Assembly: GCA_031288455.1 (NCBI GenBank)
Contig: JAITRI010000047.1
Coordinates: 1-9,248, forward strand
Reading direction: 5' to 3'
Source of the DNA: Puniceicoccales bacterium
GTDB taxonomy: Bacteria; Verrucomicrobiota; Verrucomicrobiia; Opitutales; JAIRKQ01
DNA: 9,248 nucleotides
A model generated the notes under the pieces. It did no database searches and was not told where the DNA came from. It saw only the letters and a list, made by a program, of their open reading frames with translations. Below, one piece after another: positions 1-6,549 of this stretch (its first letter is position 1; each line of letters opens with the position of its first letter). The translations under genes and the position numbers were made by a program.

Positions 1-310
1 CGCAAAGCGGTCCGCATCCGCTGTACGGATGCGGCGGATGCAGGGGCTGTGCCCCTGCCCGCCGGAGGCATAAACAAATTTCCGCCTCTCGCGTGCCCGG
101 AGATTTTCGACGCGCCCGCAAAGCGGTCCGCATCCGCTGTGCGGATGCGGTGGGAGCAGGGGCTGTGCCCCTGCCCGCCGGAGGCATAAACAAATTTCCG
201 CCTCTCGCGTGCCCGGAGATTTTCGACGCGCCCGCAGCACGGGCCGCATCCGCTGTGCGGATGCGGCGGATGCAGGGGCTGTGCACCTGCCCGCCGGAGG
301 CATAAACAAA
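1..310. repeat. 116-bp tandem repeat, 2.7 copies, each with twin hairpins
   Basis: Units begin at 1, 117 and 233, an exact 116-bp period. The third unit stops matching at about 310, after CATAAACAAA. Each unit holds two adjacent GC-rich hairpins with the same TGT loop. The first has arms CCGCATCCGC / GCGGATGCGG (12-34, 128-150, 244-266). The second has arms GCAGGGGC / GCCCCTGC (40-58, 156-174, 272-290). The rest of the unit, from about CCGCCGGAGG to GACGCGCC, is nearly identical between units 1 and 2. Differences are few: unit 1 has one mismatch in hairpin 1, unit 3 has one mismatch in hairpin 2, and the spacer between the hairpins varies. The block starts at the window edge, so more copies may lie upstream. 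I see no convincing gene in it; the open frame across it simply follows the repeat. It resembles an intergenic palindromic repeat family, but I cannot name one. Confidence 0.93.
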
Positions 311-312
311 AA

Positions 313-360
313 TTCTGCAGATTGCAAGTGGCCAGAGTTCGCTTGCAATTGCTCGCAGAA
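313..360. other. Two-part hairpin upstream of the small membrane protein gene
   Basis: An outer stem TTCTGC (313-318) pairs with GCAGAA (355-360). An inner 8-bp stem ATTGCAAG (321-328) pairs with CTTGCAAT (342-349). The two stems are separated by asymmetric bulges of 2 and 5 nt, and the apical loop is 13 nt (329-341). It begins just after the tandem repeats end and finishes 40 nt before the ATG at 401. No T-tract follows, so it does not look like a plus-strand intrinsic terminator. It could be a leader-RNA structure for the downstream gene or the last element of the repeat region. I do not recognise a known riboswitch in it. Confidence 0.55.
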
Positions 361-400
361 CTGTTCTATTGGCGGCGCATAGACAGACGAAAGGGAAATA

Positions 401-673
401 ATGAGAGTTGTAGATTTTTTTGTTGGAATATCGCTGGTGGGATCACTCTGCAACGCCACGCTCCGCATAAAATTGAGCTATGTGCTGTGGCTCATCAGCA
501 ACGTGTTTCTTTGTGCGCACAACATTTACATAGGCGAACATTCGCAGGCGTTCATGTTTGCGGTGAATCTGATGATTTCCATCGTCGGCATTAAAAATAC
601 GCATTCCGATCCGTTTTGGTTCAGGCCAAACAAAAAGTTTCCCGCGAAACGGCAGTCTGCGCAGAAGCAGTAA
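401..673 (+). CDS. Small three-helix membrane protein, half-PnuC-like
   Basis: This encodes a 90-residue protein. The ATG at 401 has a good ribosome binding site, AAGGGA at 391-396, which supports both the frame and the start. Three hydrophobic segments are visible, at about residues 4-20, 25-43 and 48-65. A basic hydrophilic tail of about 25 residues (PNKKFPAKRQ) should lie in the cytoplasm. The pattern of the middle segment, with YVLWLISNVF followed by NIYIGE and then SQAFMF, resembles small membrane proteins related to PnuC (nicotinamide riboside/NMN uptake) or to YgjV-like proteins. Full PnuC has about seven helices, so this would be half-size and would need to oligomerise if it transports anything. 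It converges on der. The substrate is unknown, and the PnuC likeness is pattern recognition, not a search result. Confidence 0.7.
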   Translation: MRVVDFFVGISLVGSLCNATLRIKLSYVLWLISNVFLCAHNIYIGEHSQAFMFAVNLMISIVGIKNTHSDPFWFRPNKKFPAKRQSAQKQ

Positions 674-821
674 TCTCCGTGTCCATGGCGCAACCTGTTC
701 CCGTTTCGGCACAATAGTAAATCCGCCCGCCAGTCACATTTTGCAAAGCAAAGGAAAATGAGAAATTATGGGCGCAACTGCCACGCCTAGCGGCGATGGA
801 ATCATTATCCGCGTGAGCTGA
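674..821. other. Convergent intergenic gap
   Basis: This 148-bp stretch lies between the 3' ends of the small membrane protein gene (+) and der (-). I see no coding frame, no RNA gene and no clear terminator with a T-tract. The only structures are a weak 5-bp hairpin (TTTGC-AAA-GCAAA, 740-752) and the left half of the palindrome at 815-828. Confidence 0.5.
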
Positions 822-828
822 TCAGCTC
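815..828. repeat. 14-bp perfect palindrome over the der stop codon
   Basis: GAGCTGATCAGCTC is its own reverse complement and covers the TGA stop of der (822-824). With no T-tract it is a poor intrinsic terminator. It could be a protein site or part of an mRNA 3'-end structure, or it could be chance. Confidence 0.5.
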
Positions 829-2231
829 TCTGCAATTTTCTGCGCGAAGCGGCTGTCCTTTTCAACGAATTCCAATTTGACTGGGCAGCCGGAGAAATCG
901 AACCGTTTGCGCAGTTCATTGGTCATGTACTTTTCGTATGAGCCGCTGAGAAGGGCGCGCCTGTTGCAGAAAAGTTTTAGGGTAAATGGCATATTTCCCG
1001 TCTGCACGGCGTAGTACACGCGGAACGTGCGGCCGTTGGTGGAAGGTGGGCTGCGCCTGTCGAATAGTTGCTGCAGCGCGCGATTGAGTTCTCCGGTGCC
1101 AATTTTCGCAACCATTCTGTCGCGCAACTTTTCCACGAGCGGGAGCAGTGATCCCATGCCATACCCCGTCTTCGCGGAAACAAACGCAATTTCGACCCCC
1201 GGGAGCATCCGAAGTTCATTCCTGACGGCATCGGCAAATGATGTTTGAAAATCTCCAATGGCGCTGAAATTGTTCAGCTCGCCCTTTCGGATGGCTTCCT
1301 GCGCAACATCCCACTTGTTGACGACGACTATCACGCCCCTTCCGATTTGGCAGATGTCATTGGCGACCTTCCTGTCGAGCTTTGCAATTCCGCCGGTGGC
1401 ATCTGTCACCAGCAGCACAACGTCACTGCCAATGATGCTGTCGCGCGCGCGAAGTGATGCAAAGTAGTCCAGCGGAGTGCTAATTCTATTCTGTGGACGC
1501 GTTCCGGCGGTATCGGTCAGCGTAAAATTTCGCAATCCTCCAATTTCGTCTTCCCATTGGCACGGAGACGTGACCGCTTCCCGCGTTGTGCCTGGGATGT
1601 CGCTGACGATCATCCGCTGACTGTGCAACAGCGCATTCACCAGCGATGATTTCCCGACGTTTGGACGTCCAACGAGCGCTATTTTTATTGGCTCGCCGGA
1701 ACTTTCCTCCGCCACCAGCTGCGCGCGAAAATTTTCCGTTTCGCTGTCAATTAGCCGGCGAATTTCCTCCTCTCCGATGCCATGTTCCGCCGATGCTATC
1801 AGCGGAGGGCCGAATCCAAATGCTCCAAAAACATCCGCCATGTGTGATTTTTCATGCCCATCGATCCTGTTGGCGATTGCGTAAACTTTCGCACCACTTC
1901 TGCGGAGCATGTGTGCAATGTCGTAATCCATTGGCACTATGCCGGCGGTGGCATCCACCACAAACAGTATCAAGTCCGCCGCTGCAATGGCGAACTTCAC
2001 CTGATCCTCAACGGCGGACGCAATGGCGCCGCTATCTTCGCTTTGCGGCAATCCAAATCCACCGGTGTCCATCAGAATGATATTTTTTCCGATCTCGTGC
2101 GTCACGATGTCGCGCGTGACGCCGGGCGTGTCATGGACGATCGATACGCGCGCCCGCGCCAGACGATTGAATAGTCGGCTCTTTCCGACATTCGGTCTTC
2201 CAACGATTGCAATTCCATAGAACGGTTTCAT
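822..2231 (-). CDS. der: Ribosome-assembly GTPase Der (EngA)
   Basis: This is a 469-residue protein with the double-GTPase architecture unique to Der, which acts in 50S ribosomal subunit maturation. GTPase domain 1 has the P-loop GRPNVGKS at residues 11-18, DTPGVTRD at about 34-41, DTGG at 55-58 and a G4 motif NRID at 121-124. GTPase domain 2 has GRPNVGKS at 188-195, DTAG at 240-243 and NKWD at 305-308. A KH-like C-terminal domain fills about residues 385-469. E. coli Der is 490 residues, so the length fits. An in-frame GTG at 2243 would add four residues (MSRA); I chose the ATG at 2231 because it places MKPFYGIAIVGRPN like other family members. Neither start has a strong Shine-Dalgarno. A small hairpin (CACTT-GACT-AAGTG, 2241-2254) lies just upstream. 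The G4 motif of domain 1 reads NRID rather than the usual NKxD. It is the last gene of the minus-strand set, 60 bp after prfB. Confidence 0.97.
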   Translation of the reverse strand: MKPFYGIAIVGRPNVGKSRLFNRLARARVSIVHDTPGVTRDIVTHEIGKNIILMDTGGFGLPQSEDSGAIASAVEDQVKFAIAAADLILFVVDATAGIVPMDYDIAHMLRRSGAKVYAIANRIDGHEKSHMADVFGAFGFGPPLIASAEHGIGEEEIRRLIDSETENFRAQLVAEESSGEPIKIALVGRPNVGKSSLVNALLHSQRMIVSDIPGTTREAVTSPCQWEDEIGGLRNFTLTDTAGTRPQNRISTPLDYFASLRARDSIIGSDVVLLVTDATGGIAKLDRKVANDICQIGRGVIVVVNKWDVAQEAIRKGELNNFSAIGDFQTSFADAVRNELRMLPGVEIAFVSAKTGYGMGSLLPLVEKLRDRMVAKIGTGELNRALQQLFDRRSPPSTNGRTFRVYYAVQTGNMPFTLKLFCNRRALLSGSYEKYMTNELRKRFDFSGCPVKLEFVEKDSRFAQKIAES

Positions 2232-2291
2232 CGCGCGTGACACTTGACTAAGTGCTCGCTGGGAAAATTACAAGATTAAATTGCGAAGCTG

Positions 2292-3422
2292 CTATTCGCC
2301 TAGCGTCCTGCGCTCCGTCGGACATCCCGCCTTTAGCCACGAATGGATGAATTGGTCGATGGCCCCGTCCATGACATCCTGCACGTTGCCGATTTCTGTC
2401 CCGGTGCGCAAATCCTTCACCATTTGGTAGGGTTGAAAGACATAGCTGCGGATCTGATATCCCCACCCGATTTCTCCCTTTGGGCCATAGAATTTCTCCA
2501 TGGCAGATCTCTTTTCATCCTCCATTTTTTCATAGAGTCGCGAGCGCAAATTTTTCATCGCCGATTCCCTATTTTTATGCTGCGAACGCTCATTTTGACA
2601 CGTCACAACTATGCCCGTTGGAATGTGCGTTATGCGGATGGCGGATTCAGTTTTGTTGACGTGCTGGCCGCCTTTGCCGCTGGAGCGATAGGTGTCAATT
2701 CTCAAATCGGAATCGCCGATTTCAATGTTTTCGTCATCCTCTATCTCCGCTATCACATCGACGGAGCAGAATGATGTGTGCCGTCGCCTATTGGAGTCGA
2801 ATGGGCTTATGCGCACCAATCTGTGGACCCCGCGTTCCGCCTTGGCATAGCCGTATGCATTTTCCCCGACAATGCGCACCGTTGCACTGCTGATGCCGGC
2901 CTCCTCCCCCGGCTGAATGTCCTGTATTTCCATTGTGAACCGATTGCGCTCCGCCCACCTGGTGTACATGCGCAGAATCATGTCGGCCCAATCGCAGGAT
3001 TCCGTCCCGCCGGCGCCAGCGTGAATGCTCAAAATTGCATTGCAGTGGTCATGTTTCCCGCTCAGGTACGACGCCAATTCTATCCTGTCCAGTGTCGATA
3101 GAATATTATCCACAAGTGCATCCGCTTCGGCGATGTACTCCGCGTTTTGTTTCTCGGAGGAAGCAAATTCAATCAGTACGGCAACATCATCCGCCATTTT
3201 TTTCAGCCCATCGACGCTGGAAATCGTCTGCTTCAGAGCGTGCAGGCGGCTACCGGTGGATTTTGCCGTCTCCTGGTTATTCCAAAAGTCCGGGGCCGAC
3301 ATTGCCGATTCAAGGTCATTGATTTCGCCCTTTACGCGCTCGATGTCCAGAAATTTCGACAGCGTTGCTATGCGCTCAAGAATCTCATCCGCAGCAAGAG
3401 CCAACTCCGATAACTCACGCAT
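2292..3422 (-). CDS. prfB: Peptide chain release factor 2 (RF2)
   Basis: This 376-residue protein terminates translation at UGA and UAA codons. It carries the catalytic GGQ at residues 251-253 within SSGKGGQHVNKTES, which triggers peptidyl-tRNA hydrolysis. It also carries the RF2-specific anticodon-like tripeptide SPF at 206-208 (RF1 has PxT), so RF2 and not RF1 is certain. E. coli RF2 is 365 residues, so this one is full length. Most bacterial prfB genes need a programmed +1 frameshift at CTT TGA C near codon 25. Here the equivalent place reads TTT CTG GAC (Phe-Leu-Asp, residues 24-26) in one continuous frame, with no stop and no stimulatory AGGGGG before it. The start is ATG with AGGGTGA (3433-3427) upstream. 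That site overlaps the fumC stop codon, and only 9 bp separate the two genes. Confidence 0.98.
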   Translation of the reverse strand: MRELSELALAADEILERIATLSKFLDIERVKGEINDLESAMSAPDFWNNQETAKSTGSRLHALKQTISSVDGLKKMADDVAVLIEFASSEKQNAEYIAEADALVDNILSTLDRIELASYLSGKHDHCNAILSIHAGAGGTESCDWADMILRMYTRWAERNRFTMEIQDIQPGEEAGISSATVRIVGENAYGYAKAERGVHRLVRISPFDSNRRRHTSFCSVDVIAEIEDDENIEIGDSDLRIDTYRSSGKGGQHVNKTESAIRITHIPTGIVVTCQNERSQHKNRESAMKNLRSRLYEKMEDEKRSAMEKFYGPKGEIGWGYQIRSYVFQPYQMVKDLRTGTEIGNVQDVMDGAIDQFIHSWLKAGCPTERRTLGE

Positions 3423-3426
3423 TGGG

Positions 3427-3433
3427 TCACCCT
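3427..3433 (-). promoter_or_regulatory. prfB ribosome binding site overlapping the fumC stop
   Basis: On the minus strand AGGGTGA begins with the AG of the fumC TAG stop codon (3434-3432). AGGG is followed by 7 nt before the prfB ATG at 3422. A ribosome finishing fumC would sit on this site, so translation of the two genes is probably coupled. Confidence 0.75.
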
Positions 3434-4841
3434 AGGGAAATTTTTCGCAAATGCCAGACATATCCGCCGCAGAAGATGGCGCATGCACCATGCTATTGGG
3501 GTCGCAGATTGCATCCACAACTTCGCCGTCCACAAGTTTTCTTTTCCTAAGAATATCAGCGACGCTGCTGTGCGTGGCAATTGCCTCCTTCACGACGTCA
3601 GCGGCGGACTCATATCCCACTAATTCCGCAGCTGCGGTGATGAGCATGAGAGATTTTTTTGCATTTTCCCCCAAAATTTTTTCATTTGGGCGCAATCCGC
3701 TCAGGCAGTATTTGGAAAAATTATTGGCGCAATCCGCCAGCAGGTCGATCGAGTCCAGCAGCGCATAGGATGTCACGGACAATGCCGTATTCAGCTGCAA
3801 TTCTCCATTTTTTGCGCCGAGCAGCACCACCAGCATCATGCCGTTGACGTAGTGGCACACCTGCAGCACCATCTCGCACATGGCTGGGTTTATTTTCCCG
3901 GGCATGATGGATGATCCCTCCTGCGTCGCCGGCAGCTCCAATTCTCCAATGGCGGCATTTGGGCCCGATGATAAAATTTTCAAATCGGATGCCATCTTCG
4001 ACAGTGCCGCGGTGATGGAATTTATTATGCCAGACAATTCCACCAGCGAATCCTTGGACGCCTGTTCGCAGAATTTATTCTTCGCCGCCACCATGTGTAG
4101 TCCGGTGGCACCATTGATCTCACCTATGGCAATGTCCGCAAATCCGTGGGGAACGTTCAATCCGGTGCCGATCACGGATCCTCCAATGGGAATTTCTTCC
4201 AGTATTTCGAGCGCGCGGTGGCAACGTTCCACGCATTTTTCAATCTGCCGCGCGTAGGCGGAAAATTCCTGTCCGAGCGTCATCGGCACGGCATCGCGCA
4301 GGTGCGTTCTGCCTATTTTCACCAGATTTTTCCACTCTTCGGCGTGGGATGAGAGAATCGCCAGCATCGTCCGCAGCGCCGCGATCAAATTGTCGCGTAT
4401 GGCGATGGAGCAGCTCACGTTTACGGCGCTCGATACCACATCATTTGTCGACTGACTCATGTTGACGTCGTCGTTCGGATGCACGGTGGCATTGAACTTC
4501 ATCCGCGCCAGCGACGCGATCACCTCGTTGACGTTCATATTGGTCGACGTTCCGGCGCCATTTTGGAAGATTCCCAGCGTGAAATTTTCATCAAATTTTC
4601 CAGTTTTCAGCAGCGCCGTCGCCTTCAGGATCGCGTCCTTCGCATAGTCAGGCAGCTTGCCGAGTGCGTTGTTTGCGACCGCGCACGCCTCTTTGATGAC
4701 TATCACCGCGGAAATTAGTCCCATCGGCACCCGGTGATTCCCAACGGAACACGTGTTCAGCGTGCGCTGCGTACATGCGCCGTAGAGCTTTCCGTCCGGT
4801 ATTTCGACAGTTCCCAAAGAATCTTTTTCCACTCTTCCCAT
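3432..4841 (-). CDS. fumC: Class II fumarate hydratase (fumarase C)
   Basis: This 469-residue enzyme interconverts fumarate and L-malate in the TCA cycle. It belongs to the fumarase/aspartase superfamily: the signature GSSIMPGKINPAMCE is at residues 309-323. Family blocks NGAGTSTNMN (about 94-103), HPNDDVN (121-127) and KIGRTHLRDA (175-184) are present. Fumarase is favoured over aspartate ammonia-lyase because the active-site position in GRTHL is His (residue 180), where aspartases have Gln. MPGK is also the fumarase form; aspartases usually read MPAK. GAGT in place of GSGT is slightly aspartase-like, so a mixed ancestry cannot be dismissed. E. coli FumC is 467 residues. I prefer the ATG at 4841; an in-frame GTG at 4853 would add MTQT, and neither has a clear ribosome binding site. 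It lies 76 bp after the pseudouridine synthase gene and is coupled to prfB. Confidence 0.93.
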   Translation of the reverse strand: MGRVEKDSLGTVEIPDGKLYGACTQRTLNTCSVGNHRVPMGLISAVIVIKEACAVANNALGKLPDYAKDAILKATALLKTGKFDENFTLGIFQNGAGTSTNMNVNEVIASLARMKFNATVHPNDDVNMSQSTNDVVSSAVNVSCSIAIRDNLIAALRTMLAILSSHAEEWKNLVKIGRTHLRDAVPMTLGQEFSAYARQIEKCVERCHRALEILEEIPIGGSVIGTGLNVPHGFADIAIGEINGATGLHMVAAKNKFCEQASKDSLVELSGIINSITAALSKMASDLKILSSGPNAAIGELELPATQEGSSIMPGKINPAMCEMVLQVCHYVNGMMLVVLLGAKNGELQLNTALSVTSYALLDSIDLLADCANNFSKYCLSGLRPNEKILGENAKKSLMLITAAAELVGYESAADVVKEAIATHSSVADILRKRKLVDGEVVDAICDPNSMVHAPSSAADMSGICEKFP

Positions 4842-4917
4842 CGTCTGTGTCACAGGGAAATCATGGCCGCTATAAATTCAATTTGATGGCGCATCCACAA
4901 GACAAAAATTTCATTGG

Positions 4918-5652
4918 CTATATTTTTTCGCACAGAAGTGCCTCCATTTCGTCCTCCGTCAGACGTCGGCATCGTCCAGTGGCCACCCCACGCAGCCGCA
5001 GTCCGCCCATGCGCGTCCTCTTTAATTTTTTCACGAATATTCCGAAATGCGCGAGTGCCCTGTGAATTTCATTTTTTTTCCCCTGCGACAGCACCACTTC
5101 GAACACTAAATTTTTCATGTTTCCGCGCCCGATGGCTACTATCCTATCGAATTTCAAAAATTCGCCGTCGGAATCGATTCCCCTCAGCAGGTGACGGGCG
5201 ACTTTGTCCGGCAGAGGAGACGAAAGCGCCACCTGGTAGTGTTTTTTTACCCCACACGATGGGTGTGTAATCCGCTGAGCGAAATCTCCATCGTCTGTGA
5301 TTATCACCATTCCTTCCGTTTCCTTATCCAATCTGCCGCAGAACATCAGCTTTTTTCCGCAAAATTCCTTTGGGATGAGCGAAAAAATTGTCTCGGCGTT
5401 GTACTTGTCCGCATGGCTGCAGACGTAGCCGCGCGGCTTATTCATGAGCAATACCAGCGGATGATTTCTGCGCATCGCGGGCGCGTTGGAGATTGTGGCT
5501 CCGTTTACGGAAACGGAGTCCGCCATCGGGTTAACGCACATGCCCAAATGCGCCACTTGACCATTTATTGCGACAGCTCCAGAGGCGATCAAATCCTCCG
5601 CTTTTCTGCGTGAATTCACCGTCTGCATGGCGAGAAATTTTTGCAATCTCAT
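4918..5652 (-). CDS. RsuA/RluB-family rRNA pseudouridine synthase
   Basis: This 244-residue enzyme isomerises uridine to pseudouridine in ribosomal RNA. An S4 RNA-binding domain covers residues 1 to about 45 (MRLQKFLAMQ...SRRKAEDLI...GAVAINGQ). The catalytic domain has the family motif GRLDKETEG at 106-114, where Asp109 is the expected catalytic residue, followed by MVIITDDGDFAQRITHP. The C-terminal block KKNEIHRAL...GIFVKKLKRTRMGGLRL matches the RNR(R)EIR-type region of the RsuA/RluB/RluE/RluF group. Whether it modifies 16S or 23S rRNA cannot be told from this. An open frame extends 24 codons upstream to 5724, but that part (rich in Cys and Asn) has no family likeness, so I start at the ATG at 5652, where the S4 domain begins. 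That ATG sits in an inverted repeat. It is the first gene of the minus-strand set. Confidence 0.92.
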   Translation of the reverse strand: MRLQKFLAMQTVNSRRKAEDLIASGAVAINGQVAHLGMCVNPMADSVSVNGATISNAPAMRRNHPLVLLMNKPRGYVCSHADKYNAETIFSLIPKEFCGKKLMFCGRLDKETEGMVIITDDGDFAQRITHPSCGVKKHYQVALSSPLPDKVARHLLRGIDSDGEFLKFDRIVAIGRGNMKNLVFEVVLSQGKKNEIHRALAHFGIFVKKLKRTRMGGLRLRGVATGRCRRLTEDEMEALLCEKI

Positions 5653-5666
5653 CACTGTCCAGTGAT
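5651..5666. promoter_or_regulatory. Inverted repeat at the pseudouridine synthase start codon
   Basis: ATCACTG (5651-5657) and CAGTGAT (5660-5666) are perfect inverted arms around a 2-bp centre. Read on the minus strand, ATCACTGGACAGTGAT runs into the ATG (5652-5650), taking in its first two bases. As RNA it could fold as ATCACT / AGTGAT with GGAC in the loop, and that GGA is the only Shine-Dalgarno-like stretch near this start. As DNA it could be an operator. The symmetry is seen in the sequence; the function is inferred. Confidence 0.5.
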
Positions 5667-5781
5667 TATCGCAGAAATTGCAATTTGGCAAACAGTTATT
5701 TGTGTCGCCGTAATTTTTTAACAATTGCGCAACACGCCATTAAAAACTTGCATTTCGCACGCAAGTTGTCACCATCTTTCC
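5653..5781. promoter_or_regulatory. Divergent intergenic region with clustered dyads
   Basis: This region separates the start of the minus-strand housekeeping set from the plus-strand T3SS genes, so it should hold promoters for both. Besides the inverted repeat at 5651-5666 it contains a 12-bp perfect palindrome AAATTGCAATTT (5675-5686). It also has an 8-bp palindrome TTGCGCAA (5725-5732) and a hairpin with arms AACTTGC (5745-5751) and GCAAGTT (5761-5767). I could not settle on -35/-10 pairs with confidence. Divergent spacing and several symmetric sites would suit a regulator of the T3SS operon, but no regulator gene is visible here. Confidence 0.5.
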
Positions 5782-6540
5782 ATGGTCTTGGCTGCAGATA
5801 TGCAAGATGAAGTGAAGTTGGATGCAATGGATCCGATCGACGTTGCGTTTGATAATCTTTTTGTCGGCAGCGAACGACGTCTGACATTCGAAAGCGGCCC
5901 AAATAGGTATTCCATTTTTCTAAAGCCAAAGAACATTGGACTCGACGCCAAAATTTTACTGAAGGTGAAAATTGCCGCCATTGACGCTGAAATTTTACTG
6001 TGTGCTTTTTCGGATCTCGGGAAAATTAATGAAAAATTCGCCGGCATAGACCTGATGCTGTTCGACGATGAGCTGAAGGCGATGCTGCTAAATTGTCTGC
6101 TGGAACAGGAAATAGCGGCATTTTCCGCAAAAGTTGGCATTGGCATACAGATGCAGGGAGCATTTTTTAGTGTGGACCAGAAGAGCGCGTTTGATAGGGA
6201 GGTCGGCGTGAACATACTCAGAAATGATACCGATGCCGTGACGTTTAACGTGCGTCTTGGTCGCGATTTGCTAAAAATTCTCAATTCAAAATTTGAAAAA
6301 ATTGAAGCCTCGACCAATGACATCGATCCAAATTTGCCGCTGGAATGGTATCTGGAAGTGGGGCGCACGAATTTGAGTCCGCAGACTTTTCAGAATCTTG
6401 AGGAATATGACATCATTTTCCTCGACGACGACTCCAGCGTAAAATCTGGGAGGTACGAAATAAAAGGTCTGGAAGATATGAAATTAATCGGGAAACTCAG
6501 CGGCTGTAATCTGGTCCTTGAGTGCGGAAACTTAAAATGA
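5782..6540 (+). CDS. SctQ N-terminal part with SpoA1-like domain (T3SS C-ring)
   Basis: This is a 252-residue protein. Residues about 184-249 look like a first SpoA domain: LEWYLEVGRTNLSPQTF, then YDIIFLDDD, then a strand-rich end closing with KLSGCNLVLE. This matches the pattern of the SpoA1 region of SctQ/YscQ proteins. The preceding part is unrecognised and probably corresponds to the divergent SctQ N-terminal region. SctQ forms the cytoplasmic sorting platform of the T3SS and loads substrates at the export gate. Context is strong: a second SpoA protein gene starts 9 bp after the stop, and sctR follows. The frame is open back to a TTG at 5725. ATGs at 5782, 5800 and 5827 are all possible, none has a clear Shine-Dalgarno, and I chose the first. 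SctQ is normally one protein; here SpoA1 and SpoA2 are on separate genes, as in HrcQA/HrcQB of Pseudomonas syringae. Confidence 0.7.
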   Translation: MVLAADMQDEVKLDAMDPIDVAFDNLFVGSERRLTFESGPNRYSIFLKPKNIGLDAKILLKVKIAAIDAEILLCAFSDLGKINEKFAGIDLMLFDDELKAMLLNCLLEQEIAAFSAKVGIGIQMQGAFFSVDQKSAFDREVGVNILRNDTDAVTFNVRLGRDLLKILNSKFEKIEASTNDIDPNLPLEWYLEVGRTNLSPQTFQNLEEYDIIFLDDDSSVKSGRYEIKGLEDMKLIGKLSGCNLVLECGNLK

Positions 6541-6543
6541 GGG
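6539..6543 (+). promoter_or_regulatory. Ribosome binding site of the second sctQ gene
   Basis: GAGGG overlaps the TGA stop of the preceding gene by two bases and lies 6 nt before the ATG at 6550. This shows that the SpoA2 gene is a genuine, separately initiated gene and not a frameshifted continuation of the first half. Confidence 0.8.
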
Positions 6544-6549
6544 ATTGAA

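Noticed and set aside
93..305. A 70-codon frame across the tandem repeats
   Set aside because: It is generated by the 116-bp repeat and hairpins, with a repeating peptide that follows the DNA period and no ribosome binding site.
1..310. CRISPR array
   Set aside because: The repeats are 116-bp tandem copies with no unique spacers between short repeats.
322..712. Frames at 322-594 (+) and 443-712 (-) overlapping the small membrane protein
   Set aside because: The frame at 401 has a clear ribosome binding site and three hydrophobic segments; the others do not.
740..752. Intrinsic terminator between the convergent genes
   Set aside because: The 5-bp A/T-rich stem has no GC core and no T-tract.
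3432..4841. Aspartate ammonia-lyase instead of fumarase
   Set aside because: GRTHL carries the fumarase His where aspartases have Gln, and the signature reads MPGK, not MPAK.
5653..5724. An N-terminal extension of 24 codons on the pseudouridine synthase
   Set aside because: The extra residues have no family likeness, and the S4 domain starts exactly at the ATG at 5652.
5769..6368. A 199-codon minus-strand frame opposite the first sctQ gene
   Set aside because: It lies entirely antisense to a gene with SpoA-like pattern and T3SS context, and shows no family likeness of its own.
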